Shown one piece after another: positions 22,856-33,680 of a stretch of DNA of 64,000 bases. Origin of the DNA: Chrysogorgia sp. JL179-B06. Taxonomy: Eukaryota; Cnidaria; Anthozoa; Scleralcyonacea; Chrysogorgiidae. The stretch is from the NCBI GenBank assembly GCA_035772405.1, contig JAYKKM010000225.1:1228501-1292500 (forward strand), given 5' to 3'. Each line of letters starts with the position of its first letter. Positions within the stretch are counted from its first letter, which is position 1. The position numbers were made by a program, and so were the translations under genes. The notes below the pieces were generated by a model that saw nothing but the letters and a program-made list of their open reading frames with translations, made no database searches and was not told the DNA's origin.

Positions 22856-23170
22856 CTTACGTTTCAACGTATCTTACGTTTACATCTTACAATTTTCGTT
22901 GAAATCGGAGTTAATAATTTGGAGATATCATGGCTGAAATCTGACCACCACTAGCAGTTTAACTTGTAATGCGGTTTCGTAAAAATTGTAAACAAGACGT
23001 CTTGTTTTGGTATACAGTGATTCTCTGTAACAGTGTGATTGTATATCTTAAGTTTCGTGCCTGTTGAAAGAAATTGAATGTAATTTCTAAACAGAATCCC
23101 TGCTTTAATCGATTTAATCGATTTAATTTAATCGATTATAATATGAATTGGTGAACGTATGCTTATCGCA

Positions 23171-23547
23171 TTGTGTGTTAAAACTTTGCCAACACTGTAA
23201 AAATTCCATGTATAGGAAAGATAAGACGTATTTTTTTCATATTTCGTAAAAAAAACATATTGGAATTGATAATTTCACGATTTTGATCCAGAAACTTTAT
23301 GTACAATGTGGAAGTAAGATTTTTTGATTATACAAAACTCATGCCAAATTGTGTGTTAAAACTTCGCATTGTGTGTTAAAACTTTGCCAACACTGTAAAA
23401 ATTCCATGTATAGGAAAGATAAGACGTATTTTTTCATATTTCTTAAAAAAACACATATTGGAATTGATAATTTCACGATTTTGATCCAGAAACCTTATGT
23501 ACAATGTGGAAGTAAGATTTTTTGATTATACAAAACTCATGCCAAAT
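23171..23547. repeat. 195-bp tandem duplication
   Basis: The block starting CATTGTGTGTTAAAACTTTG at 23171 and ending CAAAACTCATGCCAAAT is repeated from 23366 with only a few indels in T and A runs. Confidence 0.93.
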
Positions 23548-24607
23548 ATTTTAAAAATGTCACGGTTTTATTGTAAGCAAGTTGATAGTCGCTGTGAAGA
23601 TTTATATATTTTTGTACAAATTGAGTGAAATTAAACCTCTCTGTTGTAAAAATGTGCGATATCTATGGTAAAAGACGCCCCTTGGCTTGGACATTTACAA
23701 CGTAAATAAACGAGTTAAATATACAGAAAAACATATTTCTTCAATTGGCCAAAGCAGCTTTACCAGGCAAGCAAACTAAACTTGCACTGCTCGTAATACC
23801 ATTGTAATTACTTTTTGTTCATTCGTTAACTTCGTACGATAGATTTTTGCAAGGGTTTTCACAATAGACTTTAAATTCTCCATTGAAAGACCAGAACAGA
23901 CAAACGTGTCAACAGAAAAGTTGGAAAGCTCGGAAGAAATATCTTCACTATTTTATTTTATTTAAAAAATATCGTCTAAATCAAATTTACTCGCCATTTT
24001 TGTTTTTCTGATATCTGTTTTTACATGTAAACCCAAACATAAACCCAATAAATAAATCAAATTTATGTAACCCCAAACATAAATCCTACGGATTGCGCGA
24101 TATTTATAAACAAACGTTAAAAACCGTTAAAATCAGGAAACAACCTATGTTAACAACCAGAGTGAGAACATCTGACCGGAAAATGACATTAGTCGTCACC
24201 AGTCCATGCATCACACGTCGATCAGCGAATTACCTGATCTAAACCATAAATCGGCCTGATTAATCGCAGTGTGTAAATGCACCTTACTTATCACAGCGTG
24301 CGTGGGATGTCACTTATTTTATAATATATACCTACTGGAAATAACGGTCGATGGTCAGTAATTACCGATCAAATACGGCGAAAAAACACTGGCAGTGAAG
24401 GTACTATAACAGCAGTTATGAAATCACAACGGCAAAGAAATGACTTACAATGTTACTGAGTTGCCGTTTCTCACAAATGATTTTAAAACTATTTTCAAGC
24501 CATTTCAGTTTCCAAAATATTGAAATTATTCACATTATTTTACAAGAAAAACACTACATCCAAACTAAAGTCAACCTGAACTCGGGCTGGCTTCATGTAT
24601 GAGGTAT

Positions 24608-24930
24608 TATAGTGGCCGAAATATAGTTTTCAATCACGAAAATCAGCCACAGAGTGCGCATGAGCAGGACAAAATTAATCCCACAAGCGTTATGTCTTTG
24701 ATAATCTATAGGTTTAAGCAATTCTATGGGGGGGGGTTAGGGTTAGGATTAAACTCTAGGCGGGGGGTTAGGGTTAGAACTAACTCTGCGTTGGGGGTTA
24801 AGTTTCACATAGATGAGATTGTGTTAACTTAATTAACGTAAGACATAACGCTTATGGGTTTAATTTAGTCCTGCTCATGCGCACTCTGTGGTTGATTTGC
24901 GTGGTTGAAGACTATATTTCGGCCACTATA
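24608..24930. mobile_element. MITE with TATAGTGGCCGAAATATAG ends; telomere-like centre
   Basis: Inverted arms of about 110 bp (TATAGTGGCCGAAATATAGT ... CGCATGAGCAGGACAAAATT and their complement) with TA at both borders, as in Tc1/mariner-type MITEs. The central loop carries GGGGGGGGTTAGGGTTAGG and GGGGGGTTAGGGTTAG, i.e. short TTAGGG-type runs. Confidence 0.85.
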
Positions 24931-25321
24931 TACAATCCTTAATTTTCTCTCAAAACAGGAATAATAATTTAATGAATAATAAGAAACAAATTCGAACTTA
25001 TTTCTATATTTCTATAACTCAATAAATTGTTCTGTTAATTTCTTTTTCCATTTATGTAACATGTAATAATATATCTAGTAAATTAATATTGTATTAGTTA
25101 AGTTATTCAGGGCTCACATTGATAACAGTTCTTCTGAACTGACGTGACCACCCTGATTAAATAAAGTTTGATTTGATGTCTAATTTTCCCTAATTAACAT
25201 GTATGAGCAAACAAACATCCTACCCATTCACAATGTTCTCATTCCCAAAAGAATTTCAAACAATACAAATTATATTTCGTCGGTAATTATGGTATTAAAA
25301 ACTAATTAAATAACATGTTGG

Positions 25322-25412
25322 GAAATTATTAATTAAATGTCCCTCAAGCCTTAGGAGGATTTGCAGGTTTCAAGGACATTTAATCACTAATTTCCCTCAA
25401 GACATGCTAATA
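25322..25412. mobile_element. MITE family C, copy 2 (short)
   Basis: A palindrome related to 2006-2146 through GGGAAATTA, TAATTAAATGTCCCT and the inverse GGACATTTAATCACTAATTT CCCTC. The ends are less clear than in copy 1. Confidence 0.6.
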
Positions 25413-25426
25413 CTTATATAATTGTT

Positions 25427-26190
25427 AGGGGCTCTTTACATGAATCCGGATTGAGCGGTTCTGTTAAAATCCATTTAGGTGTTTGCACGAATCCGGAATC
25501 AATGAGATGCAGCTCAATCCGGATTGAGTTCATTGCGGTTCTCATTGCGGATTGAGTTTTCATTCCGGATTGAACTCATACCGGTTCTGTTAAAATCCCT
25601 TTAGGTGTTTACATGAATCCGGAATCAATGAGATGCAGCTCAATCCGGATTGAGTTCATTCCGGTTCTCATTGCGGATTGAGTTTTCACTCCGGATTGAG
25701 TTTCATTGAAATTTCATTCCGGTGTTATGTAAAGGCGGAGCGAGATTTCATTCCGGAATAAAAAATACAGGAGACTGAAACGAACAACACATGCATGCTT
25801 TTAACATTTATAGACGACAATTTGCAACTACAGACAGGAATTGCGACGACGTCATATTGTTCAATATAAATAGCTCTTTGTCGACGACGTTATAAATTAA
25901 AGGTGAATTAAATGCTTGTTTACTTGCGACCGCATCGATTATCGTTGTTAGTAATACTTTTCCCCTTTTCTTTATGTTTATTCTTCGCCAAATTATCAGT
26001 TTAAGGCTCATATTGAAATGCACAAGTGCAGAAATCGTTGAAAGAAACATACCCACTATAGTGTTTGGCCATCTTTAAATTTCAGATTTCGCGCGATTTT
26101 CGATCCTGGGATAGAATTCCTGTGTAAACGTGGTCTGAATTCACGTTCAATCCGGAAAGAAACTGAATCCGGATTCATGTAAACAGCCCA
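25427..26190. mobile_element. foldback element with repeated AATCCGGATT motifs
   Basis: About 764 bp. Ends AGGGGCTCTTTACATGAATC CGGATT and AATCCGGATTCATGTAAACA GCCCA are complementary. The palindrome AATCCGGATT and half-sites occur more than ten times. A 125-bp block (25490s and 25615s) is tandemly repeated. It ends only about 45 bp before the ERC splice donor at 26235. Confidence 0.82.
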
Positions 26191-26235
26191 TTATACGTCA
26201 TAACAATTATTAATTACTATTCACATTAGACATAC

Positions 26236-26805
26236 CTTTGACTTCATAAACTTTGAATGACTCTCAAACACCTCCTCTTTCTTTTTTAGTTCTTCTTTAT
26301 ATTTTTTTTCTTCATTAGACACATTCTCGTAAGATAATTGTTGCAACTTAGCCAATTCCTCTTCCAGTCTCTTGTATTCCTCTGAACGTTTTGTGAGTTC
26401 ATCATCCTTTAAACTAAGAATATCCTGAAGTTCATCAGCAAGTTTACCTTGGGATGTGCTTATTTCAAGTTTATCTTGAAGATTAGTTATTGTCTCGTCT
26501 CTACTGGCAATATGTTCTTCTAAATATGTCACTTTAGAAAGGGCATCAAGTAAGTTTTGCATTTGAGAGGTCTCTTTTTCTGCCTCCATGTTTTGAACAT
26601 AATTTTCCAGTTTATCAATTGCAACTTCCTTTGAATCAACAAGTTGCTGCAAGACAAGTCCCTCATTTTCAAGTTCTTTAATTCTTTCCAGTAAAATACT
26701 GACAGTTTCTTGCGTGTTTGCAGATGACGACTCTGACGAAATTCGGTTACCACTTTGCAATTGTCTCACTTTGCTTTTTTCTGTTTCCAGCGATTTGTTT
26801 AGCTC
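26236..26805 (-). CDS. ERC/ELKS-like coiled-coil protein, internal exon (2nd seen)
   Basis: A 570-nt phase-0 exon of 190 residues (CCAATTAG acceptor, AAG|GTATGT donor). It is long, continuous coiled coil (ERIKELENEGLVLQQLVD, QNLLDALSKVTYLEEHIA, ELTKRSEEYKRLEEELAK) ending EEVFESHSKFMKSK. The SHSKFMK motif is a strongly conserved block of ERC1/ERC2 and invertebrate homologues, directly before the next helix. There is a Ser-rich linker near residues 20-32 (SGNRISSESSSANTQE). The segment between the first exon and this one is shorter than in vertebrate ERC, so either the cnidarian-type protein is shorter here or a small exon was missed in the 7-kb intron. Confidence 0.92.
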
Positions 26806-26957
26806 CTAATTGGAACAAAATGTGAGAACATATATTACAATTAATATTTAGCATTTCACTCGATTAAATTGTATGTTCTAAGGATTTATGACGAAGGAAA
26901 ATTTCGATTTTTATCGACATTTTAAGACCAAAACGGGACCAGTTGCGAAAAATGCAA

Positions 26958-27013
26958 CATCAAGGCCTTCCGCACCGTTGGAACCCGCGACCCTGCGATG
27001 CTAGTGCAGTGCT
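26958..27013 (-). mobile_element. tRNA-derived SINE fragment
   Basis: On the minus strand AGAGCACTGCACTAGCATCG then CAGGGTCGCGGGTTCCAAC and GCGGAAGGCC. It contains an RNA polymerase III B-box-like GGGTTCCAAC and matches the anticodon-arm and T-arm region of the tRNA-like repeats at 62361-62434. The A-box half is missing. Confidence 0.65.
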
Positions 27014-29370
27014 CTGATAATTTGTGAGACGTCACGTTAAGTTGTAAGTCGTTACGTTAACTTGTGAGACGTAAGTTGTGCAACGTTACGTTAACTTGTG
27101 AGACATTTACGCTAAGTTGTGAGACGTTACGCTACGTTGTAAGACGTTACGCTAAGTTGTGAGACGTTACGTTACGGTGTAAGACGTTATACTGCGTTGT
27201 AATATGTGCGTTGTAAGACGTTAAGCTACGTTGTAAGACGTTGCGCTACGTTGTAAGACGTTACGCTAAGTTGTAAGACGTTACGCTAAGTTGTGAAACG
27301 TTACGCTAAGTTGTGAAACGTTACGCTAAGTTGTGAAACGTTACGCTAAGTTGTGAGACGTTACGCTAAGTTGTGAAACGTTACGCTACGTTGTAAGACG
27401 TTACGCTAAATTGTAAGACGTTACGCTAAGTTGTAAGACGTGACGCTAAGTTGTAAGACGTTACGTTAAGTTGTGAAACGTTACGCTAAGTTGTGAAACG
27501 TTACGCTAAGTTGTAAGACGTTATGCTAAGTTGTAAGACGTTATGCTAAGTTGTGAAACGTTACGCTACGTTGTAAGACGTTACGCTAAGTTGTAAAACG
27601 TTACGTTAAGTTGTGAAACGTTACGCTAAGTTGTAAAACGTTACGCTAAGTTGTGAAACGTTACGCTAAGTTGTGAGACGTTACGCTAAGTTGTAAGACG
27701 TTACGCTAAGTTGTGAAACGTCACGCTAAGTTGTGAAACGTTACGCTAAGTTGTGAAACGTTACGCTAAGTTGTGAAACGTTACGCTACGTTGTGAAACG
27801 TTACGCTAAGTTGTGAAACGTTACGCTAAGTTGTGAAACGTTACGTTAAGTTGTGAAACGTCACGCTAAGTTGTGAAACGTTACGCTAAGTTGTGAAACG
27901 TTACGTTAAGTTGTGAAACGTCACGCTAAGTTGTGAAACGTTACGCTAAGTTGTGAAACGTTACGCTAAGTTGTAAGACGTTACGCTAAGTTGTAAGACG
28001 TTACGCTAAGTTGTGAAACGTTACGCTAAGTTGTGAAACGTTACGCTAAGTTGTAAGACGTTATGCTAAGTTGTGAAACGTTACGCTAAGTTGTGAAACG
28101 TTACGCTAAGTTGTAAGACGTTATGCTAAGTTGTAAGACGTTACGCTAAGTTGTGAAACGTTACACTAAGTTGTGAAACGTTACGCTAAGTTGTGAAACG
28201 TTACGCTAAGTTGTGAGACGTTACGCTAAGTTGTAAGACGTTACGCTAAGTTGTGAAACGTTACGCTAAGTTGTGAAACGTTACGCTAAGTTGTAAGACG
28301 TTACGCTAAGTTGTAAGACGTTACGCTAAGTTGTAAGACGTTACGCTAAGTTGTGAAACGTTACGCTAAGTTGTGAAACGTTACGCTAAGTTGTGAGACG
28401 TTACGCTAAGTTGTGAGACGTTACGCTAAGTTGTGAAACGTTACGCTAAGTTGTGAAACGTTACGCTAAGTTGTAAGACGTTATGCTAAGTTGTGAAACG
28501 TTACGCTAAGTTGTGAAACGTTACGCTAAGTTGTAAGACGTTATGCTAAGTTGTAAGACGTTACGCTAAGTTGTGAAACGTTACGCTAAGTTGTAAGACG
28601 TTATGCTAAGTTGTAAGACGTTACGCTAAGTTGTGAAACGTTACGCTAAGTTGTGAAACGTTACGCTAAGTTGTAAGACGTTATGCTAAGTTGTGAAACG
28701 TTACGCTAAGTTGTGAAACGTTACGCTAAGTTGTAAGACGTTATGCTAAGTTGTAAGACGTTACGCTAAGTTGTGAAACGTTACGCTAAGTTGTAAGACG
28801 TTATGCTAAGTTGTAAGACGTTACGCTAAGTTGTGAAACGTTACGCTAAGTTGTGAAACGTTACGCTAAGTTGTGAAACGTTACGTTAAGTTGTAAGACG
28901 TTATGCTAAGTTGTAAGACGTTACGCTAAGTTGTGAAACGTTACGCTAAGTTGTGAAACGTTACGCTAAGTTGTAAGACGTTATGCTAAGTTGTAAGACG
29001 TTATGCTAAGTTGTAAGACGTTACGCTAAGTTGTAAGACGTTATGCTAAGTTGTAAGACGTTACGCTAAGTTGTGAAACGTTACGCTAAGTTGTGAAACG
29101 TTACGCTAAGTTGTAAGACGTTATGCTAAGTTGTGAAACGTTACGCTAAGTTGTGAAACGTTACGCTAAGTTGTAAGACGTTATGCTAAGTTGTAAGACG
29201 TTACGCTAAGTTGTAAGACGTTATGCTAAGTTGTGAAACGTTACGCTAAGTTGTAAGACGTTATGCTAAGTTGTGAAACGTTACGCTAAGTTGTGAAACG
29301 TTACGCTAAGTTGTAAGACGTTACGCTAAGTTGTAAGACGTTACGCTAAGTTATAAGACGTTACGTTAAA
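27014..29370. repeat. 20-bp satellite array, about 116 copies, with higher-order structure
   Basis: The unit GTTACGCTAAGTTGTGAAAC is repeated without a single indel from 27241 to about 29340 (105 units). Edge units at 27014-27240 are diverged. Three positions vary: GAAAC / AAGAC / GAGAC and TTACGC / TTATGC. The TTATGC form almost always follows AAGAC. The ten-unit pattern at 28441-28640 is repeated exactly at 28641-28840, showing 200-bp higher-order duplication. The array lies in ERC intron 1. It has no spacers and is not a CRISPR array. Confidence 0.98.
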
Positions 29371-30254
29371 GTGCATCTATGAAGTGAAAAAATCGCTAGC
29401 ATATTTGTTTTGCTCTAACGAACAAAGTAGCACGGCAGGAGCGTTCACTGAAAATTTCAAGTGAATCTGCTGCAGAGTCTTCGAGCTATCAACTCTCAAA
29501 GTTTGTCCATTGGCATAGTTTCACGTTACAAAATAGGGAAAGACTGAGGTGGATCATTAATGTTCAAATCCATTGTTCTTATGCATAGTAAGTCAGCGGC
29601 CGCAGAAGCTATTTTGAAGTTGGGGCTAAATTCCGAGTGACCTAGGGGGGCGGGGGCTTGCTCCCAGAGTGTTACCTGAGGGTGTTAATTTAGGGTGTTA
29701 CCTTTGCATTACATTTTTAAAATTACTTAAATCAGACATAATATTAATTTATTATACACGTAGTGATTACAGTACCAAAACGAGATAAAATAATTAAGGT
29801 TGAGTCAAGTTCGACAGACCAAAAGGCGGCACATAATGTAATAAAGTGTTTCCTGTGGGAACAAAGGTCAAAATTTAACCTTTGCCTCACCATGAATTGC
29901 AATAACATACAGGTATTAAAGCAATAAACATATAAAAGTAGTGTCCAGCATAGGAAGTTTTGAAATACAAATAAAAAATATTGGAGACTCAGAGAGAATT
30001 TACATAATTCAGAATAACATTTTAAGAACGGCACCAAAAATTGCTGACTGTCCTGTGTCTCAGCATCCTTGTACCAGGTGGTCAGAGCACCAGGCCTTGG
30101 AATTCAGGTTGGCATTCGGCAAAGGTGACCTGATTGCCAACCTATCGTCATGTCAAGATGGCAAAAAATTGCTGACCTATAAGTTTTGTGATGCGAATTC
30201 AGAGCAAAAGAGAAAAGCAGACAAAGCAATAATCTTGCCTTTACAGTTTACATC
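29371..30254. other. intronic DNA, no supported gene
   Basis: Contains a 105-codon frame at 29941-30258 without family features, and a G-rich run near 29646. Nothing I can support. Confidence 0.5.
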
Positions 30255-30258
30255 TTAA

Positions 30259-30761
30259 AGGGACACTCCGGCCCAAATACAAATGCAGTTCATATGAAAG
30301 ATCTTACTGACTTTAGTTTATTTCCAAAGTTTCAGCATTCCTATCAATTTAGTTGAGAAGATATTGCTAGTTGAAGTTGAAAATTTGTGGATTTTGACGC
30401 CATATTGGTTTTGAAAATATGACGTCATTGAGTGATTCTTTATCGTCAGTGGAGTTGTTTTGATGGCGATCACATAGTGATAGTTATTGTGAATGGTCTT
30501 TGGACGAAAATTAGTCGAAATAAACTATTTAGTTCATCATGCAGGAAAGTAGAGGAGCTTCTTAGGCATAATACGAGATCACGTCACTCAGTGACGTCAT
30601 ATTTGAGAAACAAAATGGCATCGAAATTGGACAAACTCTCCAACTTCAACTAGCCACATCTTCTTAACTAAATTGATAGGAATGCTGAAACTTTGGAAAT
30701 AATCTAAAGTCAGTAAGATCTTTCATATGAACTACATTTGTATTTGGGCCGGAGTGTCCCT
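30259..30761. mobile_element. piggyBac-type MITE (503 bp) with TTAA target duplication
   Basis: Inverted termini AGGGACACTCCGGCCCAAAT and its complement ATTTGGGCCGGAGTGTCCCT are flanked by TTAA on both sides (30255-30258, 30762-30765). Arms of more than 200 bp pair almost end to end, including ATGAAAGATCTTACTGACTT and CACTCAGTGACGTCATATTT. TTAA duplication is the piggyBac superfamily signature. No transposase. Confidence 0.88.
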
Positions 30762-31059
30762 TTAAACTTTCAACTTTAAGGAAAATGTATGCTAAACTTC
30801 TCTTTTGATATCCAGAGTTATTTCAATAGTAAATCATAAGCTACCGAAATGTGATCACCGCCATTTTGATTTAGTTGGTTTACCGCACACGCTCACATAG
30901 CCTACGCTTCTTAATCTCTAGGCTCCTCAGATGTCGCAATTGTAGCTAACAGGCTATGTTTACAAAATCGTGATTAGCTACATTATGCAATGGGAAATTT
31001 GCCGACCTGCTTTCGTTTTAGGTTGGCAAAACTTTGCTGACCCGATTTTTAGCTAATTC

Positions 31060-31120
31060 TGAGGCCTAGAGCACTGGTGTGTTATACACCTTGAGTTCGA
31101 TTCCCAGTTGGGGCAGACAG
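31060..31120 (+). mobile_element. tRNA-like SINE remnant
   Basis: GCCTAGAGCACTGGTGTGTT, then ACACCTTGAGTTCGATTCCC. The last part is a good B box (GAGTTCGATTC) and the first resembles a D-arm end. Short and isolated. Confidence 0.35.
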
Positions 31121-31857
31121 ATACATTTACAAAATATTATTCTTAATTAAAAATACTAAAAGTTTGGTGTAGTGCCAAAATAGCGAATAGGAGATCTACA
31201 ATAATTATCATAACATACAAACTTGAGCAACGTTAAAGAATTATTAGATGAGGCTTTTACTGTCATATAAAATATGTTCTCTTGATTAAAGGTCTAATTT
31301 ATGTATTCAAATGTGATACAAAAGTGTTGACCTGCATACACAGTGTAGAAATCAAAAACTGTAAAAAGTTGGTAAAAGATTGGTAAAAGTAATGCAAAAA
31401 TAGTGTGTAGGAAGCTGAATATATTGAGCAAATGCTGTTGCTCAGAGAGTAAAATATAAAGTGAAATAAAAACCAGGTATTAAAATAATCATGTGACAAA
31501 AATAAGCCAATCAAATATGATAAACAATAACAAATAATTAGGTCATTGTTTGTTGTATATTAGTTTCTCATCAGGGACTTTACCCAAAGTTGATGCAGGT
31601 GCGTGGCCATTACCATTATCCCATTATGGGATGTCACCATTGTGGGTGCCCCCTTCGAATCTATTTTGGAAAAGTGCGTAATTATCCAGGCAAACACTTA
31701 CAGCACCTTTACGAAATTCGGGTATATTTTATCTACATTATTTTTCTGTAAATCTATTTATCACAGTCAACATAGTGGAGTTTTTCTTTACTTTTTCCCC
31801 ACAAAAGTGCCGTCAAGCTCCCGGTTTGGCCACATATTTATGGTGTCACACTGGAGG

Positions 31858-32028
31858 GGCTCTCTCCTCTGCAGAGGTTATTTTTTCGGGTATCTTTGAG
31901 CGTAAATAATTTTTTTCGGATCGTAGAAGATATGTTTGAGTAAAGCACCCCATAAAATTAGTCAGCTGACACATGTAAGTGCGGGCGCGGAAAGGGGAGG
32001 GGGCGAGAGAAAAAATAACCTCTGCCAA
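31858..32028. mobile_element. MITE family F, copy 1
   Basis: Bounded by CTCTCTCCTCTGCAGAGGTT ATTTT and AAAAATAACCTCTGCC. The interior includes GCGTAAATAA, GGATCGTAGAAGATATG and GTGCGGGCGCGGAAAGGGGA. An inverted second copy lies at 32568-32760 and a shorter relative at 55752-55842. Confidence 0.75.
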
Positions 32029-32157
32029 CTTTCTGATCCAATATGGCCGCATCCGGGGGGTTGACTGTCGGTTTCTTGAATTTGAACATGCGTTTGGCTT
32101 ATTTTGGTCCAGAGAATCTGGCAACCCTGTTTCTTGTGTTCTTGAGTACATGCCAAT

Positions 32158-32403
32158 ATGGCGACTGCGAAAATAATTAGGCTAGAGCATGTTTATAACG
32201 CTACTAAATACTATGTGAATGCTTGGAGGTTAGGAAAGGTTTGTTGTTCAAATGTAAAATGCGAAGGGAAACTGTTTGAATCGAGTGGTCTATGTCAACA
32301 CTATCGTATCGTGCACGATACGTGCGAAAATATTGACCAAAATATCATGGCAGAAGAAACCATGACTAATCTGAAAGAGCTATCAGATACGAGGATGAAA
32401 CAA
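32158..32403 (+). CDS. possible first exon of a C2H2 zinc-finger protein
   Basis: An ATG in an ATGGCGACTGCGAAAATAAT context opens 82 codons ending at a strong donor (ACAA|GTAAGA). One finger-like motif is visible: C-x4-C-x12-H-x4-H (CSNVKCEGKLFESSGLCQHYRIVH; read in two parts CSNVKCEGKLF and ESSGLCQHYRIVH), followed by an acidic tail (MAEETMTNLKELSD). It lies between two inverted copies of MITE family F and inside ERC intron 1 on the opposite strand. It could be a real nested gene or a captured exon. I cannot find its continuation. Confidence 0.45.
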
Positions 32404-32567
32404 GTAAGAAACCGTAGGTTTAGTAACTTATAACTTGCAATATACATTATCCAGATTAGTCTCTTCGATTTTGTATTATTTAAATTGCTATAATTGGAAT
32501 CATGTAGGAAAACGACACTTTTGGCAAGAAAACGACACTTTTGGCAAGAAAACGACACAAAGTTGGC

Positions 32568-32760
32568 AGAGGTTATTTCCCTTCGCCTTTTCCCCTTTCC
32601 GCGCCCGCACTACTTTATCACAGCCGCTTCTTTCTTTCGACTGCAGTACTTTATTTACGCTAAAACATATCTCCTATACTATCCGATTCCAAAAAATATA
32701 AATACTGCAACAAAATAAGTCTTCTACGATCCAAAATAACCTCTGCGGAGGAGAGAGCTG
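32568..32760. mobile_element. MITE family F, copy 2 (inverted relative to copy 1)
   Basis: Reverse-complement arrangement of the same blocks (GGCAGAGGTTATTTCCCTTC, TTTCCGCGCCCGCACT, then AAAATAACCTCTGCGGAGGA GAGAG). Together with copy 1 it brackets the zinc-finger ORF. Confidence 0.75.
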
Positions 32761-33189
32761 GAGGGGTAACTAATCCAAATTTCAACAGGAGACATCTCTG
32801 AGCTATTTTACAGTAGACAGTGTAGTTCAACATCGAAAAGCAAAACAAGAAAAAGAACATGGGCCCTAGTAGTACCTGTCAGATTCGAATATGTAAAAAC
32901 ATATGCATGGCCGCTCCACATGGCAAACAATTTTGTAATCAGGTCTCCACGCGACTTTAACAATTTAATAATACAATTTTTTCTTCTGAATTTCTGGTAC
33001 ATGCACCATCAGTATGGGGTTTGAAAAAGCGTGTCATGCAGGGGGAAACTGGTAGTTTTGGTATGAAAGATTTGGTCATATTTGGCTTTGGAAAGTTTGT
33101 AATACAATTATCAGAAAATTATAATAATGGTCAAAAATGGTAATAATACCAATAATGGTGAACAAAACCATTTGTTAAAAAACATGCGG

Positions 33190-33400
33190 GCGGGAGATGT
33201 GTAATATACAACAAATAGTGGCCTTAATGAGATGTAAAAGAAGGAAAGTCATTTGCTATTTTTAGCCTCAATCAGTGATGCAAGCCAATAAGTAATTAGC
33301 ATTCATATTATGATCCACTCATGGTTTGCTTCAGTGATCGACACTGAAAATAACAAATGACTCATTTACATCTCATTAATTAATTATTTTTTATATATAT
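33190..33400. mobile_element. Penelope-type terminal region relic (palindromic)
   Basis: AATGAGATGTAAAAGAAGG then AAAGTCATTTGCTATTTTTA is mirrored by AAATAACAAATGACTCATTT ACATCTCATTA. The same words (CATTTGCTATTTTTA, GATCGA, CATCTCATTAATTA) occur in the flanks of the Penelope-like element at 59951-61400, so I read this as a decayed inverted terminal region of that family. Confidence 0.45.
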
Positions 33401-33439
33401 AAATGTATTTATTATAGTTTATAATAAAGGAAGTTAACG

Positions 33440-33680
33440 TATAAACGGTGGACGCTGTATGGCTTATCCAATCGGGTATCCTAGTCCCGGGAATTGTACC
33501 CACCTGGTACAGTATATATAAGCTGGGCTCACCTGAAGCCAGGTAATAGTCATTTTGTCATCCATTTGTTTGGTTCATGTTGGTGTGTATGTGTTTTGTT
33601 GTTTTTTTATTTCTCACTATTGTGTGTTTTTCTTCCCCGTGTTTCACGGGTGACTTGCTGATCACGGGATGGAGAGGGTA
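33440..33680 (+). promoter_or_regulatory. promoter-like segment, origin unknown
   Basis: Contains CAGTATATATAAGCTGGGCT (TATA-box-like) after a CCAATCGGG motif about 45 bp upstream, then CCCGTGTTTCACGGGTGAC as a stem. This could be a solo LTR promoter. No terminal TG..CA with target duplication was found. Confidence 0.25.

Larger units (their letters stand above)
20237..24286. mobile_element. 4-kb composite with inverted ends, carrying nested elements
   Basis: The left end AAGGTTATGTTTACACACTG then CAATTAATCGGGCCGATTTA TGGTTTA (20237-20284) is mirrored at 24236-24286 (TAAACCATAAATCGGCCTGA then TTAATCGCAGTGTGTAAATG CACCTTA). The interior contains at least five other inverted-repeat elements and a duplicated 195-bp block but no transposase. 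I read it as a MITE-like host element repeatedly used as a landing site. Confidence 0.7.

Noticed and set aside
27014..29370. CRISPR array
   Set aside because: The 20-bp units are contiguous with no unique spacers, and the window is a eukaryotic genome.
29941..30258. 105-residue ORF upstream of the piggyBac-type MITE
   Set aside because: No recognisable motif or splice context; ends at the MITE border by chance.
31560..31580. CTGATGAGAAAC on the minus strand as a hammerhead core
   Set aside because: There is no stem II between CTGATGA and GAAAC.
33440..33680. solo LTR
   Set aside because: A TATA-like box and a stem are present, but no TG...CA ends with a target-site duplication could be found.
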